Origin: an uncultured Veillonella sp.
GTDB lineage: Bacteria; Bacillota; Negativicutes; Veillonellales; Veillonellaceae
Length of the DNA: 64,000 nucleotides
NCBI GenBank assembly: GCA_902478055.1
Contig: CABSJL010000001.1
Location: 79,449 to 143,448 of the forward strand
Direction of reading: 5' to 3'
In this document: piece by piece, positions 17,935-26,967 of the stretch
How the letters are laid out: each line of letters opens with the position of its first letter
How positions within the stretch are numbered: position 1 is the stretch's first letter
Translations under genes and position numbers: made by a program
Notes under the pieces: generated by a model
What the model was told of the DNA's origin: nothing
Database searches by the model: none
What the model saw: only the letters and a program-made list of their open reading frames with translations

Positions 17935-17965
17935 TTGACAATTTTTTCCAATGTGATAATATTAT
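17935..17965 (+). promoter_or_regulatory. Promoter of the hrcA-grpE-dnaK-dnaJ operon
   Basis: A consensus -35 TTGACA lies at 17935-17940. The -10 is in the run GATAATATTATAC at 17955-17967; TAATAT at 17957 (16-nt spacer) is the best placed. The CIRCE operator begins immediately downstream, as expected for HrcA control. Confidence 0.8.
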
Positions 17966-17973
17966 ACATGCGA

Positions 17974-18000
17974 TTAGCACTCAAAGTTTATGAGTGCTAA
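17974..18000 (+). promoter_or_regulatory. CIRCE operator (HrcA binding site)
   Basis: TTAGCACTC (17974-17982), a nine-base spacer, then GAGTGCTAA (17992-18000). This is a perfect match to the CIRCE consensus and sits between the promoter and hrcA. By established knowledge HrcA binds it and represses chaperone genes until heat shock. Confidence 0.99.
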
Positions 18001-18014
18001 CAAGAGGTGTCATT

Positions 18015-19031
18015 ATGGATGAAAGAAAACAGCGCATCTTGCGAGCCATAATTGAAGACTACGTTAAATCTGCTGAACCTGTAGGCTCCAGGACGATTGC
18101 AAAGAATTATAATCTTGGTATTAGTCCTGCAACAGTACGAAATGAAATGTCCGATTTAGAGGAGTTAGGCTATTTGGAGCAACCTCATACATCGGCTGGA
18201 CGTATTCCTTCAGCTAAAGGCTATCGCTTATATGTTGATTCTATGCTGAGTCGACAACCTGTTCCATTACAGGATGCTGAAAAAATTGAAATGTTATGGA
18301 AACATTCCAATGGATCGACGAGTGAGCTTTTCTTAAATATGGCTAAATTATTATCACAAGTTAGCCATAGCATGAGTTTATTCTTAGCTCCAGCTCATGA
18401 TAGAGCATTAATCAAATACATTCATGTGTTGCCCCTCGATTCACATCAAGCAGTTATGGTTGTCATTACTGAGACAGGAGCTCTTGATAATGAATTGATG
18501 TACTTTACTGAAGGCGTTTCGCCTGATGTATTACAAAGTTTGGTTATGCAATTTAGCAATGCATTACAGAATGTAAGTATTGGTCATGTAACGGCTGAAG
18601 CGTTAGGAACACTTTTGATTCATATGGAAGGACCCCAAGGGATTTTGATGATCCTTTCAGAAACATTATTACGAGCAATTAATAAACGTAAGTTGTTCTA
18701 TTCTGTAGGTACCACGGAGTTGTTAAATCAACCAGAGTTTAAGTCTGTTGAAAAAGTACAACCCTTACTTTCATTAGTGGAAGAGCAAAATCAATTGGGA
18801 CAACTTTTAAAGGATGATTCACCTACACCTGTGAAGGTAAAGATTGGCGATGAAAATGATACTGAAGCACTACATTCTATGAGTGTGGTACAAGCTGATT
18901 TCACAAATCAAGATCAGCCTATTGGTACACTTGCTATTCTAGGACCGACACGTATGGAATACGGTCGTATTATTGGAATGTTGTCTCACATGAAACATAT
19001 GATGGAATCTATGGTAAAAGAACAAAAATAG
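18015..19031 (+). CDS. hrcA: Heat-inducible transcription repressor HrcA
   Basis: Represses the class I heat-shock operon by binding CIRCE. 338 aa. An N-terminal winged helix (MDERKQRILRAIIEDYVKSA, then SPATVRNEMSDLEELGYL) is followed by the conserved HTSAGRIPSAKGYRLYVD segment and a C-terminal GAF-like dimerisation domain. ATG 18015 has AGAGGTG at 18003-18009; an in-frame GTG at 17994 lies inside the CIRCE operator and would be a poor start. First gene of hrcA-grpE-dnaK-dnaJ and autoregulated through the operator just upstream. Confidence 0.98.
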   Translation: MDERKQRILRAIIEDYVKSAEPVGSRTIAKNYNLGISPATVRNEMSDLEELGYLEQPHTSAGRIPSAKGYRLYVDSMLSRQPVPLQDAEKIEMLWKHSNGSTSELFLNMAKLLSQVSHSMSLFLAPAHDRALIKYIHVLPLDSHQAVMVVITETGALDNELMYFTEGVSPDVLQSLVMQFSNALQNVSIGHVTAEALGTLLIHMEGPQGILMILSETLLRAINKRKLFYSVGTTELLNQPEFKSVEKVQPLLSLVEEQNQLGQLLKDDSPTPVKVKIGDENDTEALHSMSVVQADFTNQDQPIGTLAILGPTRMEYGRIIGMLSHMKHMMESMVKEQK

Positions 19032-19043
19032 AAAGGGTATATA

Positions 19044-19589
19044 ATGGCTGAAGAACAAGACATTAAACAAGAAACAGTAGACGAAACAGCAAAGGCTACT
19101 AATGTAGAGGAACCGGCTGTGGAAGAAACTGAAGAAGTTGTTGCTGACGCTGCTCACGTATTAGATGAGCTTAAAGCAGATTTCGATAATCGGTATAAGC
19201 GTTTGCAAGCTGACTTTGAAAACTTCAAACGTCGTACTAACCAAGAAAAAGAGCAACTTGCAGGATATGTTAAAGGGGATGTACTTACAGATTTACTTCC
19301 TGTATTAGATAACTTTGAACGAGCTGTTCAAAGTCCCGCAGAAGGTGATGCTAAGGTATTCCTTGATGGATTTATCATGATTCATCAAAACTTGATGGCA
19401 ATGTTATCTAAACATGGTTTAGCCGTTATCGATGCGGTTGGTAAACCATTTGATCCAAATTTCCATCAAGCAATTATGCGAGTGCCGTCAGATGAATATG
19501 AATCTGATACGGTATGTGAAGTATTGCAAACTGGCTATACTGTTGATGGTCGTTGTATTCGTCCAGCAATGGTAAAAGTTGTTGAATAG
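19044..19589 (+). CDS. grpE: Nucleotide exchange factor GrpE
   Basis: Releases ADP from DnaK. 181 aa. An acidic, disordered N-terminus (about residues 1-40, rich in Glu) leads into the long dimeric coiled coil (LKADFDNRYKRLQADFENFK) and then the beta-wing domain, ending with the family signature GYTVDGRCIRPAMVKV. GAAAGGG at 19031-19037 is the SD. It lies 12 bp after hrcA and 28 bp before dnaK, in the CIRCE operon. Confidence 0.97.
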   Translation: MAEEQDIKQETVDETAKATNVEEPAVEETEEVVADAAHVLDELKADFDNRYKRLQADFENFKRRTNQEKEQLAGYVKGDVLTDLLPVLDNFERAVQSPAEGDAKVFLDGFIMIHQNLMAMLSKHGLAVIDAVGKPFDPNFHQAIMRVPSDEYESDTVCEVLQTGYTVDGRCIRPAMVKVVE

Positions 19590-19617
19590 ATTATAAAGGT
19601 TTTAGGAGGCATATATT

Positions 19618-21459
19618 ATGGCAAAGGTAATTGGTATTGATTTAGGTACTACAAACTCTTGTGTTGCGGTTATGGAAGGCGGCGAACCTACGGTTATTAC
19701 TAACCAAGAAGGCGCGCGTACAACTCCTTCCGTTGTTGGTTTTGCAAAAAATGGCGAACGTTTAGTTGGTCAATTGGCTAAACGTCAAGCTGTATCTAAC
19801 CCAGAAAACACAATCATTTCTATTAAACGTCACATGGGTACAGACTACAAAGTAACTGTAGAAGGTAAATCTTATACTCCTCAAGAAATTTCTGCAATGA
19901 TTCTTCAAAAAATTAAAGCTGACGCAGAAGCTTATTTGGGCGAACCTGTAAAACAAGCTGTTATTACTGTTCCAGCATACTTTACAGATGCTCAACGTCA
20001 AGCTACAAAAGACGCTGGTGCTATTGCAGGTCTTGAAGTACTTCGTATCATCAACGAACCTACAGCTGCTGCTCTTGCATATGGTGTAGATAAAGATGAA
20101 GATGGTAAAGTTCTTGTATTTGACCTTGGTGGTGGTACATTCGACGTATCTATCCTTGAACTTGGTGATGGCGTATTCGAAGTATTGGCAACATCTGGTA
20201 ATAACCATCTTGGTGGCGATGACTTCGACCAACGTATCATGAACTACCTTATTGAAGAATTCAAAAAAGAAACTGGTATCGATTTATCCAATGATAAATT
20301 AGCTGATCAACGTTTAAAAGAAGCTGCTGAAAAAGCTAAAATTGAATTGTCTGGCGTAGCTAGCACAAATATCAACTTGCCATTCATCACAGCTGATGCT
20401 ACTGGTCCTAAACATTTGGATGTAACATTGACTCGTGCTAAATTTGAAGAGTTAACTGCTGATTTGGTACAAGCTACTATTGAACCTACTCGTAAAGCTA
20501 TGAACGATGCTGGTTTATCTGCATCCGATATCGATAAAGTATTGTTAGTTGGTGGTTCTAGCCGTATTCCAGCTGTACAAGAAGCTATTAAAAAAGTATT
20601 GGGTAAAGAACCAACTAAAAATGTTAACCCTGATGAATGTGTAGCTATCGGTGCTGCTATTCAAGGTGGTGTATTAGTAGGTGAAGTAAAAGACGTATTG
20701 TTACTTGATGTAACTCCATTGTCTCTTGGTATCGAAACAATGGGTGGTGTATTCACACGTATTATTGATCGTAACACTACAATTCCTACATCTAAATCTC
20801 AAGTATTCTCTACTGCAGCAGATAACCAACCATCTGTAGATATCCATGTATTGCAAGGTGAACGTGAGTTCGCAGCAGATAATAAAACATTGGGTCGCTT
20901 CAACTTGGATGGTATCCCAGCAGCTCCTCGTGGGGTTCCTCAAATCGAAGTAACATTCGACATCGACGCTAACGGTATCGTACACGTAAAAGCTAAAGAT
21001 TTGGGTACTCAAAAGGAACAAAAAATTACAATTACTTCTTCTAGCGGCTTGAAAGAAGACGAAATCGAACGCATGGTTAAAGAAGCTGAAGCTCATGCAG
21101 CAGAAGATAAAGCTAGAAAAGAAGAATTAGATGTTAAAAACAATGCAGATTCCTTGGTATACCAAGCTGAAAAAGCATTGAAAGAACTTGATGGTAAAGG
21201 CGATACTGCTTTATTAAAAGAAGTTGAAGAAGCTAAAGATAAATTGAAAAAATCTATCGAAGCTGGCAACATCGAAGACATCAAAAAAGATAGTGAAGCT
21301 TTGGAACAACCATTGCATAAATTAGCAGAACAAATGTATGCAGCAGCACAACAAGCTCAACAAGCAGCTGGTGGTGCAGATCAAGGTCAACAACAAACTA
21401 AATCTGATGACAATGTAGTTGATGCTGATTACACAGTAGTGGATGACGACAAGAAATAA
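19618..21459 (+). CDS. dnaK: Hsp70 chaperone DnaK
   Basis: ATP-dependent chaperone, 613 aa. The N-terminal actin-like ATPase has IGIDLGTTNSCVAVMEGG, the VFDLGGGTFDVS phosphate-binding segment and LVGGSSRIPAVQ. The substrate-binding domain and helical lid follow, ending in a Gln-rich stretch and an acidic tail (VDADYTVVDDDKK). The Gram-positive-type deletion in the ATPase quadrant appears present, since the early region after RTTPSVVGFAKNGERLVGQLAKRQ is short. Strong SD AGGAGG at 19604-19609. Codon usage here is more biased than in neighbouring genes, consistent with high expression. Confidence 0.99.
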   Translation: MAKVIGIDLGTTNSCVAVMEGGEPTVITNQEGARTTPSVVGFAKNGERLVGQLAKRQAVSNPENTIISIKRHMGTDYKVTVEGKSYTPQEISAMILQKIKADAEAYLGEPVKQAVITVPAYFTDAQRQATKDAGAIAGLEVLRIINEPTAAALAYGVDKDEDGKVLVFDLGGGTFDVSILELGDGVFEVLATSGNNHLGGDDFDQRIMNYLIEEFKKETGIDLSNDKLADQRLKEAAEKAKIELSGVASTNINLPFITADATGPKHLDVTLTRAKFEELTADLVQATIEPTRKAMNDAGLSASDIDKVLLVGGSSRIPAVQEAIKKVLGKEPTKNVNPDECVAIGAAIQGGVLVGEVKDVLLLDVTPLSLGIETMGGVFTRIIDRNTTIPTSKSQVFSTAADNQPSVDIHVLQGEREFAADNKTLGRFNLDGIPAAPRGVPQIEVTFDIDANGIVHVKAKDLGTQKEQKITITSSSGLKEDEIERMVKEAEAHAAEDKARKEELDVKNNADSLVYQAEKALKELDGKGDTALLKEVEEAKDKLKKSIEAGNIEDIKKDSEALEQPLHKLAEQMYAAAQQAQQAAGGADQGQQQTKSDDNVVDADYTVVDDDKK

Positions 21460-21475
21460 GAAGGGTTGGTAACTA

Positions 21476-22633
21476 ATGGCACGTGATTATTATGACATCT
21501 TAGGGGTTAGTAAAAATGCCTCTCAAGATGAAATCAAAAAAGCCTTCCGTAAAAAGGCACGCCAATACCATCCAGATGTAAATAAAGATAATCCAAAGGA
21601 AGCGGAAGCAAAGTTTAAAGAAGCTAACGAAGCTTACGAAGTATTGTCTGATGAAACTAAAAAAGCTCAATATGACCAATTCGGCCACGACGCCTTCAAA
21701 CAAGGAGGCGGCGCTGGCGCCGGTGGTTTCCAAGGTGGCTTTGGCGGTTTCGGTGGTCAAGCTGGCGGCTTTAGTGATATCTTTGGCGACATTTTTGGTG
21801 GCATGTTTGGCGGTGGACGCCAACAACAAGGCCCTCAAAAAGGCAATGACTTGCGCGAAGATATTGATATTTCCTTTGAAGATGCAGCCTTTGGTAAATC
21901 TATGGAAATAGAAGTGCATCGTCATGAAGAATGTGATCACTGTCATGGTACTGGTGGTGAACCAGGATCTCGTGTCGATACTTGTCCAAACTGTCATGGT
22001 TCTGGCCAAGAAGCGGTTATTCAAAATACTCCATTTGGACGTATGCAATCCGTTCGCACTTGTTCCCGCTGTCATGGTACTGGTAAAAGCATCGAAAAAC
22101 CTTGTTCCAAATGTCGTGGAACAGGTGAAATGTTGGCAAAACGTAAAATCTCTATCAAAATTCCAGCAGGTGTAGATAGTGGTTCCCGCTTACGCGTTGC
22201 TAATGAAGGTGAACCTGGTATCTTAGGTGGTCCAAAAGGCGATCTTTACGTGTATATCTTCGTTCGTCCTCATAAGGAATTTGAACGAAATGGTAATGAC
22301 GTTATTAGCCGTGTAAATATTAGCTTTGCTCAAGCAGCATTAGGTGCGACTATACAAGTTAACACCTTAGATGGTAAAGTAGAGTTAAAGATTCCGGAAG
22401 GTACTCAAACGGGAACGGCATTCCGCGTAAAGGGCAAAGGTATTCCATATTTGCGTAACCCTAAACAACGGGGGGACCAACATATTGTAGTAACTGTCCA
22501 AACGCCTAAGAAGTTGACAGACACTCAACGTGAGTTATTATTACGCTTTGCAAATGAAAGCAACGAAGATGTAAATAACTTACAAGTGAGCAAGAGTCTC
22601 TTTGAAAAAATTAAGGACTGTTTGACTAAATGA
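21476..22633 (+). CDS. dnaJ: Hsp40 co-chaperone DnaJ
   Basis: Stimulates the DnaK ATPase and delivers substrates. 385 aa, type I (DnaJA). The J-domain has YHPDVNKD at ~32-39; a Gly/Phe-rich linker spans ~75-125; the four zinc-finger motifs CDHCHGTG, CPNCHGSG, CSRCHGTG and CSKCRGTG are intact; the C-terminal substrate-binding domains follow. Last chaperone gene of the operon, 16 bp after dnaK. prmA begins 55 bp downstream with its own SD, so the methyltransferases may be partly co-transcribed. Confidence 0.99.
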   Translation: MARDYYDILGVSKNASQDEIKKAFRKKARQYHPDVNKDNPKEAEAKFKEANEAYEVLSDETKKAQYDQFGHDAFKQGGGAGAGGFQGGFGGFGGQAGGFSDIFGDIFGGMFGGGRQQQGPQKGNDLREDIDISFEDAAFGKSMEIEVHRHEECDHCHGTGGEPGSRVDTCPNCHGSGQEAVIQNTPFGRMQSVRTCSRCHGTGKSIEKPCSKCRGTGEMLAKRKISIKIPAGVDSGSRLRVANEGEPGILGGPKGDLYVYIFVRPHKEFERNGNDVISRVNISFAQAALGATIQVNTLDGKVELKIPEGTQTGTAFRVKGKGIPYLRNPKQRGDQHIVVTVQTPKKLTDTQRELLLRFANESNEDVNNLQVSKSLFEKIKDCLTK

Positions 22634-22688
22634 ACAGCTCATGTGAAGGAATGGTTTGTTCCATCACATTCCCTATAAAGGAGCATAT

Positions 22689-23552
22689 ATGCAATGGATA
22701 GAAGTATCCATTGTCTGTGAAAGAGTAGCCACCGATGAGGTGACTACTCTTTTTGACGATTATGCAGACAATGGAATTATAGAAGAAGATGTAGAAAATC
22801 AGCCCAATTTAATTAAATTAACAATGTATGCGGATCCATCTTTGGATGTAGATACAATTAAGTCAGATATAGAAAATCGTCTTACAGAGGCAAATATTAG
22901 TGTTACATCAATTAATGCTAATATATTAGATGAATCTACATGGCTTAATTCTTGGCAACAATATATTGAACCCACAGAAATCTTACCAAATTTGATTATT
23001 AAACCAGCTTGGCAGGAATACGATAATGTGGATCATAAAACTATTATTGAAATCGATTCAGATATTTCTTTTGGTACTGGATCCCATGAGACTACACGGA
23101 CTTGTGCAGAGTTATTGAAATCTTATAGTGAATCTATGGATCTTGACACTGTTACTTGTTTAGATATTGGTACTGGCACTGGTATCCTTTTATTGGTAGC
23201 AGCTCAGTTAGGCATCAAACATTTAGTTGGTATTGATATAGAAGAGTATGCTGCTAATCAAGCGCGCATTAACTGTGAGAATAATCATGTATCAGCAGAA
23301 ATAATTTGTGGTAATTTGGATAGTGATTTCAATGGTACTGCTCAAATAATTTTAGCGAACCTAACAGTAGATCCTCTTAAAATACTATTACCTCAAATTG
23401 GTAATAAACTTGATGATAAGGGTATTTTAATTATTAGTGGTATTATAGATGATCGGTATGATGAAATCATGCCATATATTAAGGCTAATTGGCATATTAT
23501 TGAGGAGCGCATTGCAGGGCCTTGGCATACATTTGCGCTAGAAAAACGATGA
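22689..23552 (+). CDS. prmA: Ribosomal protein L11 methyltransferase
   Basis: Methylates lysines and the N-terminus of ribosomal protein L11. 287 aa. The N-terminal substrate-recognition domain (MQWIEVSIVCERVATDEV) is followed by the SAM-binding core: GTGSHETTRTC, LDIGTGTGILLLVAAQLG and the catalytic-type ILANLTVDPL (N-L-x-x-D/P). ATG 22689 is chosen because AAAGGAG at 22678-22684 is correctly placed and the encoded N-terminus matches the family. The stop overlaps the rsmE start (ATGA). Confidence 0.95.
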   Translation: MQWIEVSIVCERVATDEVTTLFDDYADNGIIEEDVENQPNLIKLTMYADPSLDVDTIKSDIENRLTEANISVTSINANILDESTWLNSWQQYIEPTEILPNLIIKPAWQEYDNVDHKTIIEIDSDISFGTGSHETTRTCAELLKSYSESMDLDTVTCLDIGTGTGILLLVAAQLGIKHLVGIDIEEYAANQARINCENNHVSAEIICGNLDSDFNGTAQIILANLTVDPLKILLPQIGNKLDDKGILIISGIIDDRYDEIMPYIKANWHIIEERIAGPWHTFALEKR

Positions 23553-24280
23553 AAAAGATTTTTATTTCTACACCATTAGGTGAAACCATAGAATTACCAA
23601 CGGATGTTACACATCATGTGTTACATGTATTTCGTCATAATATGGAGAAACCCATAACTGTTACCGGCAGTGACAATCGGTGTGGTACATATCAAATTAC
23701 AGAAGAAATAGATGGTAAAGCTCAAGCAAAACTTATTGAATATGTAGAATCAAATGTATCTTCTTATCGTACTATCCTTGTTCAATCTTTATTAAAAGGT
23801 GAAAAGCTAGAATGGGTATTACAAAAAGCGACAGAGTTAAATGTAGATACAATTTATCTTGTATCTACTGCTAACTGTGTTGCTAAATATGATGACAAGA
23901 AATTACAAACAAAGGCTACTCGATGGGAGAAAATAATGCTAGAAGCGGCTCAACAATGTGGTCGTAATCAACTGCCAACACTTGTAGTGGGGGAAAAACT
24001 TTCACAAGTATTAGAAATAGAAACTGATGCATTAAAATTGGTAGCCTATGAAAATGAAGATGGACATACTATTAAAGATGTTCTTTCACAGGTCAACTCT
24101 GATGAGTCAATTACAGACATACTAATTTGTATTGGTCCAGAAGGGGGCTATCAAGAGAAGGAAATCAATGCTATTATAGAGAGTGGTGGAAAATCAGTTT
24201 CTCTTGGTAATACTATTTTGCGAGCTGAAACGGCTGCTATTGGATCATTATCGATGATTCAATATGAATTAGAACTATAA
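23549..24280 (+). CDS. rsmE: 16S rRNA (uracil1498-N3)-methyltransferase
   Basis: A SPOUT-class (knotted) methyltransferase for U1498 of 16S rRNA. 243 aa. The N-terminal PUA-like domain (MKKIFISTPLGETIELP) leads to the knot region: QSLLKGEKLEWVLQKATEL, IGPEGGYQEKEI and SLGNTILRAETAAI, all RsmE signatures. ATG 23549 overlaps the prmA stop by four bases and is the natural coupled start. The prmA-rsmE-mtaB order is conserved in clostridia and Negativicutes. Confidence 0.95.
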   Translation: MKKIFISTPLGETIELPTDVTHHVLHVFRHNMEKPITVTGSDNRCGTYQITEEIDGKAQAKLIEYVESNVSSYRTILVQSLLKGEKLEWVLQKATELNVDTIYLVSTANCVAKYDDKKLQTKATRWEKIMLEAAQQCGRNQLPTLVVGEKLSQVLEIETDALKLVAYENEDGHTIKDVLSQVNSDESITDILICIGPEGGYQEKEINAIIESGGKSVSLGNTILRAETAAIGSLSMIQYELEL

Positions 24281-24304
24281 ATTAAACAAGAATAGAGAGG
24301 TGCA

Positions 24305-25600
24305 ATGAAAACCGTTGCGTTTACAACCTTAGGGTGTCGTGTTAATCAATATGATACAGATGCTATGAAAGGTTTATTTTTACAAAATAACTACGAAGCT
24401 GTAGACTTCGATGAAAAAGCAGATATATATGTAATTAATACATGTTCTGTAACGAATATGGGGGAAAAGAAATCCCGTCAATTGATTCGCAAAGCGAAGC
24501 GTCAAAACGAAGATGCCTATGTGATTGTAACTGGTTGTTATGCCCAACTTGATCCAGATGCGATTGCAGCTATCGATGGTGTTAACCTCGTTATCGGTAC
24601 TAATAATCGCTCTAAAATTGTTGAACTAGTTGAACAATTGGAATCTACAGAGCGTCAAATTAATGCTGTACGGGATATCATGAATGAGTCTAACTTTGAG
24701 GAAATGCCATTATATGGTAATGAATCTGATAAAGCTCGTGCTTTTATGAAAATTCAAGAAGGTTGTAATAACTACTGTGCCTTTTGTATCATTCCCTATA
24801 CTCGAGGAAAATTAAAATCTCGTAAAGTAGATGATATTGTACAAGAGGCAAAACGTTTAGTAGAACATGGATTCCACGAAATCGTGTTAACAGGGATACA
24901 TTTGGGAAATTACGGTGTTGAATTGCCAGGTCGTCCTACATTAGCCGATGTAGTCAAAGCTTTATTAGAGATTCCTGATTTATACCGCATTCGTTTCGGT
25001 TCCATTGAATCAGTAGAGGTTTCTGATGAGTTAGTAGAATTAATGGCTACTAATAAACGTGTTTGTCCACATTTGCATTTACCTCTACAAGCCGGTTCTG
25101 ATCATGTATTAAAGTTGATGAAACGCCATTATACATTGCAAGAATATAAAGACTTGATTGCAAGTTTACGTTCTCGTATTAAGGATTTATCAATTACCAC
25201 TGATATTATTGCAGGTTTCCCGCAAGAAACAGATGAAGACTTTGAAGAAACCTTAAATACAGTACGTGAAATTGGATTTACCCATATTCATGCCTTCCCA
25301 TACTCTATTCGTGAGGGCACACCTGCAGCTACTATGCCGGATCAAGTACCAGAAGCTGTAAAGAAAACTCGTGTAGCACTTTTGAATGGGCTTAGCCAAT
25401 CTGGCTATGAAGCATACGCAAAATCTCGCATTGGTAAGCCTGGTGAGATTCTCATCGAAAAGGAAGAGAATGGATACTACATGGGCTTAACAAATGAGTA
25501 TGTAAATGGTAAAGTTAAATCTGATGGGACACATAAAATTGGTGATCTCATCGGAGGTACTGTTGTAGGTTTAGAAGATAATTATTTGATTATTGAATAA
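24305..25600 (+). CDS. mtaB: tRNA t6A37 methylthiotransferase MtaB
   Basis: A radical-SAM methylthiotransferase converting t6A37 to ms2t6A37. 431 aa. The MTTase cysteines are in TLGCRVNQYDTDA, NTCSVTNMGEKKSRQ and VTGCYAQ; the radical-SAM triad is CNNYCAFC, followed by IIPYTRGKLKSR. The 'GCRVNQYD' and 'SVTNMGEKKSRQ' forms distinguish MtaB (YqeV) from MiaB, also in this window. A short C-terminal TRAM-like region ends the protein. SD GAGAGG at 24295-24300. Confidence 0.96.
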   Translation: MKTVAFTTLGCRVNQYDTDAMKGLFLQNNYEAVDFDEKADIYVINTCSVTNMGEKKSRQLIRKAKRQNEDAYVIVTGCYAQLDPDAIAAIDGVNLVIGTNNRSKIVELVEQLESTERQINAVRDIMNESNFEEMPLYGNESDKARAFMKIQEGCNNYCAFCIIPYTRGKLKSRKVDDIVQEAKRLVEHGFHEIVLTGIHLGNYGVELPGRPTLADVVKALLEIPDLYRIRFGSIESVEVSDELVELMATNKRVCPHLHLPLQAGSDHVLKLMKRHYTLQEYKDLIASLRSRIKDLSITTDIIAGFPQETDEDFEETLNTVREIGFTHIHAFPYSIREGTPAATMPDQVPEAVKKTRVALLNGLSQSGYEAYAKSRIGKPGEILIEKEENGYYMGLTNEYVNGKVKSDGTHKIGDLIGGTVVGLEDNYLIIE

Positions 25601-25611
25601 GGAGTTATAGT

Positions 25612-25956
25612 ATGAGTGACTGCATTTTCTGTAAAATTATCAATGGCGAAATTCCATCTAAAAAAGTGTTAGAAAACGATAAATTCTATGCATTTCATGA
25701 TATTGAACCAGTGAAAAAAGTACATGTTTTAATTGTACCTAAAAACCATGTTTCCAATATTGCTCATCTTAACGAAAATAATGAAGACTATGTAGAAGGT
25801 TTATTGCCATTCGTTCGTGATGTAGCTAAAGAACTTGGTATTTCTAAAGATGGTTATCGTTTGATTTTTAATACTGGTAAAAAAGCTGGTCAAACTGTAT
25901 TTCATATGCATGCTCATCTCTTAGGTGGCGAAGAAATGGGATGGCCAGAAGCTTAA
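25612..25956 (+). CDS. hinT: HIT-family purine nucleoside phosphoramidase (HinT-like)
   Basis: A 114-aa histidine-triad hydrolase, probably cleaving AMP-lysine and related phosphoramidates. It starts with the zinc-type CIFCKIINGEIPSK and has the triad as FHMHAHLLGGEEMGWP (near 97-112). Strong SD AAGGAG at 25600-25605, 11 bp after mtaB. It commonly lies next to mtaB and rpsU in Firmicutes, as here. Confidence 0.95.
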   Translation: MSDCIFCKIINGEIPSKKVLENDKFYAFHDIEPVKKVHVLIVPKNHVSNIAHLNENNEDYVEGLLPFVRDVAKELGISKDGYRLIFNTGKKAGQTVFHMHAHLLGGEEMGWPEA

Positions 25957-26021
25957 TATTAGGTATAATGTATTCTTTTTATAATACTTATTAAAATTCC
26001 TATAAAATATACCGGAAAATA

Positions 26022-26050
26022 TTGACAACATCTATACCTATACATATAAT
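26022..26050 (+). promoter_or_regulatory. Consensus promoter of rpsU
   Basis: TTGACA at 26022-26027, a 17-nt spacer and TATAAT at 26045-26050, matching the sigma-70/sigma-A consensus perfectly. Transcription would start near 26057, leaving a ~57-nt leader before the rpsU ATG. Confidence 0.95.
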
Positions 26051-26113
26051 ATTATATGTGCGTATGTAAATTATCAGCACTTCCCGAGATTATTTTTGGA
26101 GGGAGGGATATAG

Positions 26114-26293
26114 ATGTCTGAAATCAAAGTCGGTAAAAACGAAACGCTTGAAAGTGCTCTTCGTCGATTCAAACGCTCCTGCCAAAAAGCGGGTGTTTTG
26201 TCTGAAGTAAGAAAACGCGAACACTACGAAAAACCAAGCGTAAAAAGAAAGAAAAAATCTGAAGCAGCAAGAAAACGCAAATTCAGAGCATAA
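26114..26293 (+). CDS. rpsU: 30S ribosomal protein S21
   Basis: A 59-residue basic protein, MSEIKVGKNETLESALRRFK at the N-terminus, then the typical RSCQKAGVLSEVRKREHYEK segment and a Lys/Arg-rich tail with KRKKKSEAARKRK. This is the full length of bacterial S21, which binds near the 16S rRNA 3' end and helps initiation. An extended SD GGAGGGAGGG lies at 26098-26107. It has its own perfect promoter and terminator, so it is a single-gene unit between hinT and the yqeY-like gene. Confidence 0.98.
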   Translation: MSEIKVGKNETLESALRRFKRSCQKAGVLSEVRKREHYEKPSVKRKKKSEAARKRKFRA

Positions 26294-26300
26294 GATGATT

Positions 26301-26356
26301 ACCCTAATTCTGCCTTTTCATGGCTTCATGAAATCCAGGATTAGGGTTTCTTTATA
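26301..26356 (+). terminator. Bipartite terminator after rpsU
   Basis: ACCCTAATTCTG (26301-26312) pairs with CAGGATTAGGGT (26336-26347), 12 pairs with one G-T. The loop contains a second hairpin, TTTCATG/CATGAAA. TTTC-TTTATATT follows. Confidence 0.88.
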
Positions 26357-26481
26357 TTATTTTATCTATATATAATAATGTTGTATGACTTAATGTGTTA
26401 TATCTTTGCATACTGTAAAGATTAACCTTTATAAAAGTATGATGTAGATTATTATTAATTAAAATAGATCAGGAGGATACA

Positions 26482-26925
26482 ATGAGCTTAAAAGATCAAT
26501 TAAAAGAAGATATGAAAGCTGCTATGAAAGCACGTGAAGAAGGTAAAACTGCGCTTTCTGTAATTCGAATGGTTAATAGTGCTATTAAGAATACAGAAAT
26601 CAATGATAAAGTTGAGCTTGATGATAATGGTATTCTTGGTATTTTAGCAAAAGAAATGAAAACTCGCCAAGACTCCTTAACTGAATTTGAAAAGGCGGGC
26701 CGTGAAGATTTGATCTCTCATGTAAAAGAAGAGATGGCTGTGCTTCAAAAATATTTACCAGCTCAAATGAGTGAAGATGAAATTCGCACTGTTGTAAAAG
26801 AAGCGATTGCAGCATGTGGCGATGCTGTAAACATGGGTAATGTTATGAAACATGTAATGCCAAAAACTAAAGGCCGTGCAGATGGTAAAGTAGTTAATAA
26901 TATCGTTAAAGAATTACTTGGATAA
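26482..26925 (+). CDS. yqeY: GatB/YqeY domain protein
   Basis: A 147-aa all-helical protein homologous to the tRNA-binding tail domain of GatB, the amidotransferase subunit. The N-terminus SLKDQLKEDMKAAMKAREEG and the segment 'LQKYLPAQMSEDEIRTVVKE' are signatures; the end resembles KGRADGKVVNNIVKELLG of the family. The role is thought to be tRNA-linked but is not established. SD AGGAGG at 26471-26476. rpsU-yqeY adjacency is conserved in Firmicutes. Confidence 0.93.
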   Translation: MSLKDQLKEDMKAAMKAREEGKTALSVIRMVNSAIKNTEINDKVELDDNGILGILAKEMKTRQDSLTEFEKAGREDLISHVKEEMAVLQKYLPAQMSEDEIRTVVKEAIAACGDAVNMGNVMKHVMPKTKGRADGKVVNNIVKELLG

Positions 26926-26967
26926 TCAATTATAAATATAGAAGTAAACATTTCATATAGTTAGTAT

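Larger units (their letters stand above)
17616..18014. other. 399-bp AT-rich intergenic region before hrcA
   Basis: It contains a weak AGAGA/TCTCT hairpin around 17672-17692, the three-way-junction element at 17727-17834, an array of four TTGAC(A/T) motifs (17858, 17892, 17911, 17935), the hrcA promoter and the CIRCE operator. No protein-coding potential was seen. Confidence 0.8.

Noticed and set aside
19762..20240. Long minus-strand reading frames opposite dnaK
   Set aside because: They lie wholly within dnaK, have no SD, and arise from its biased codon usage; the same applies to minus-strand frames inside dnaJ, cobQ and lepA.
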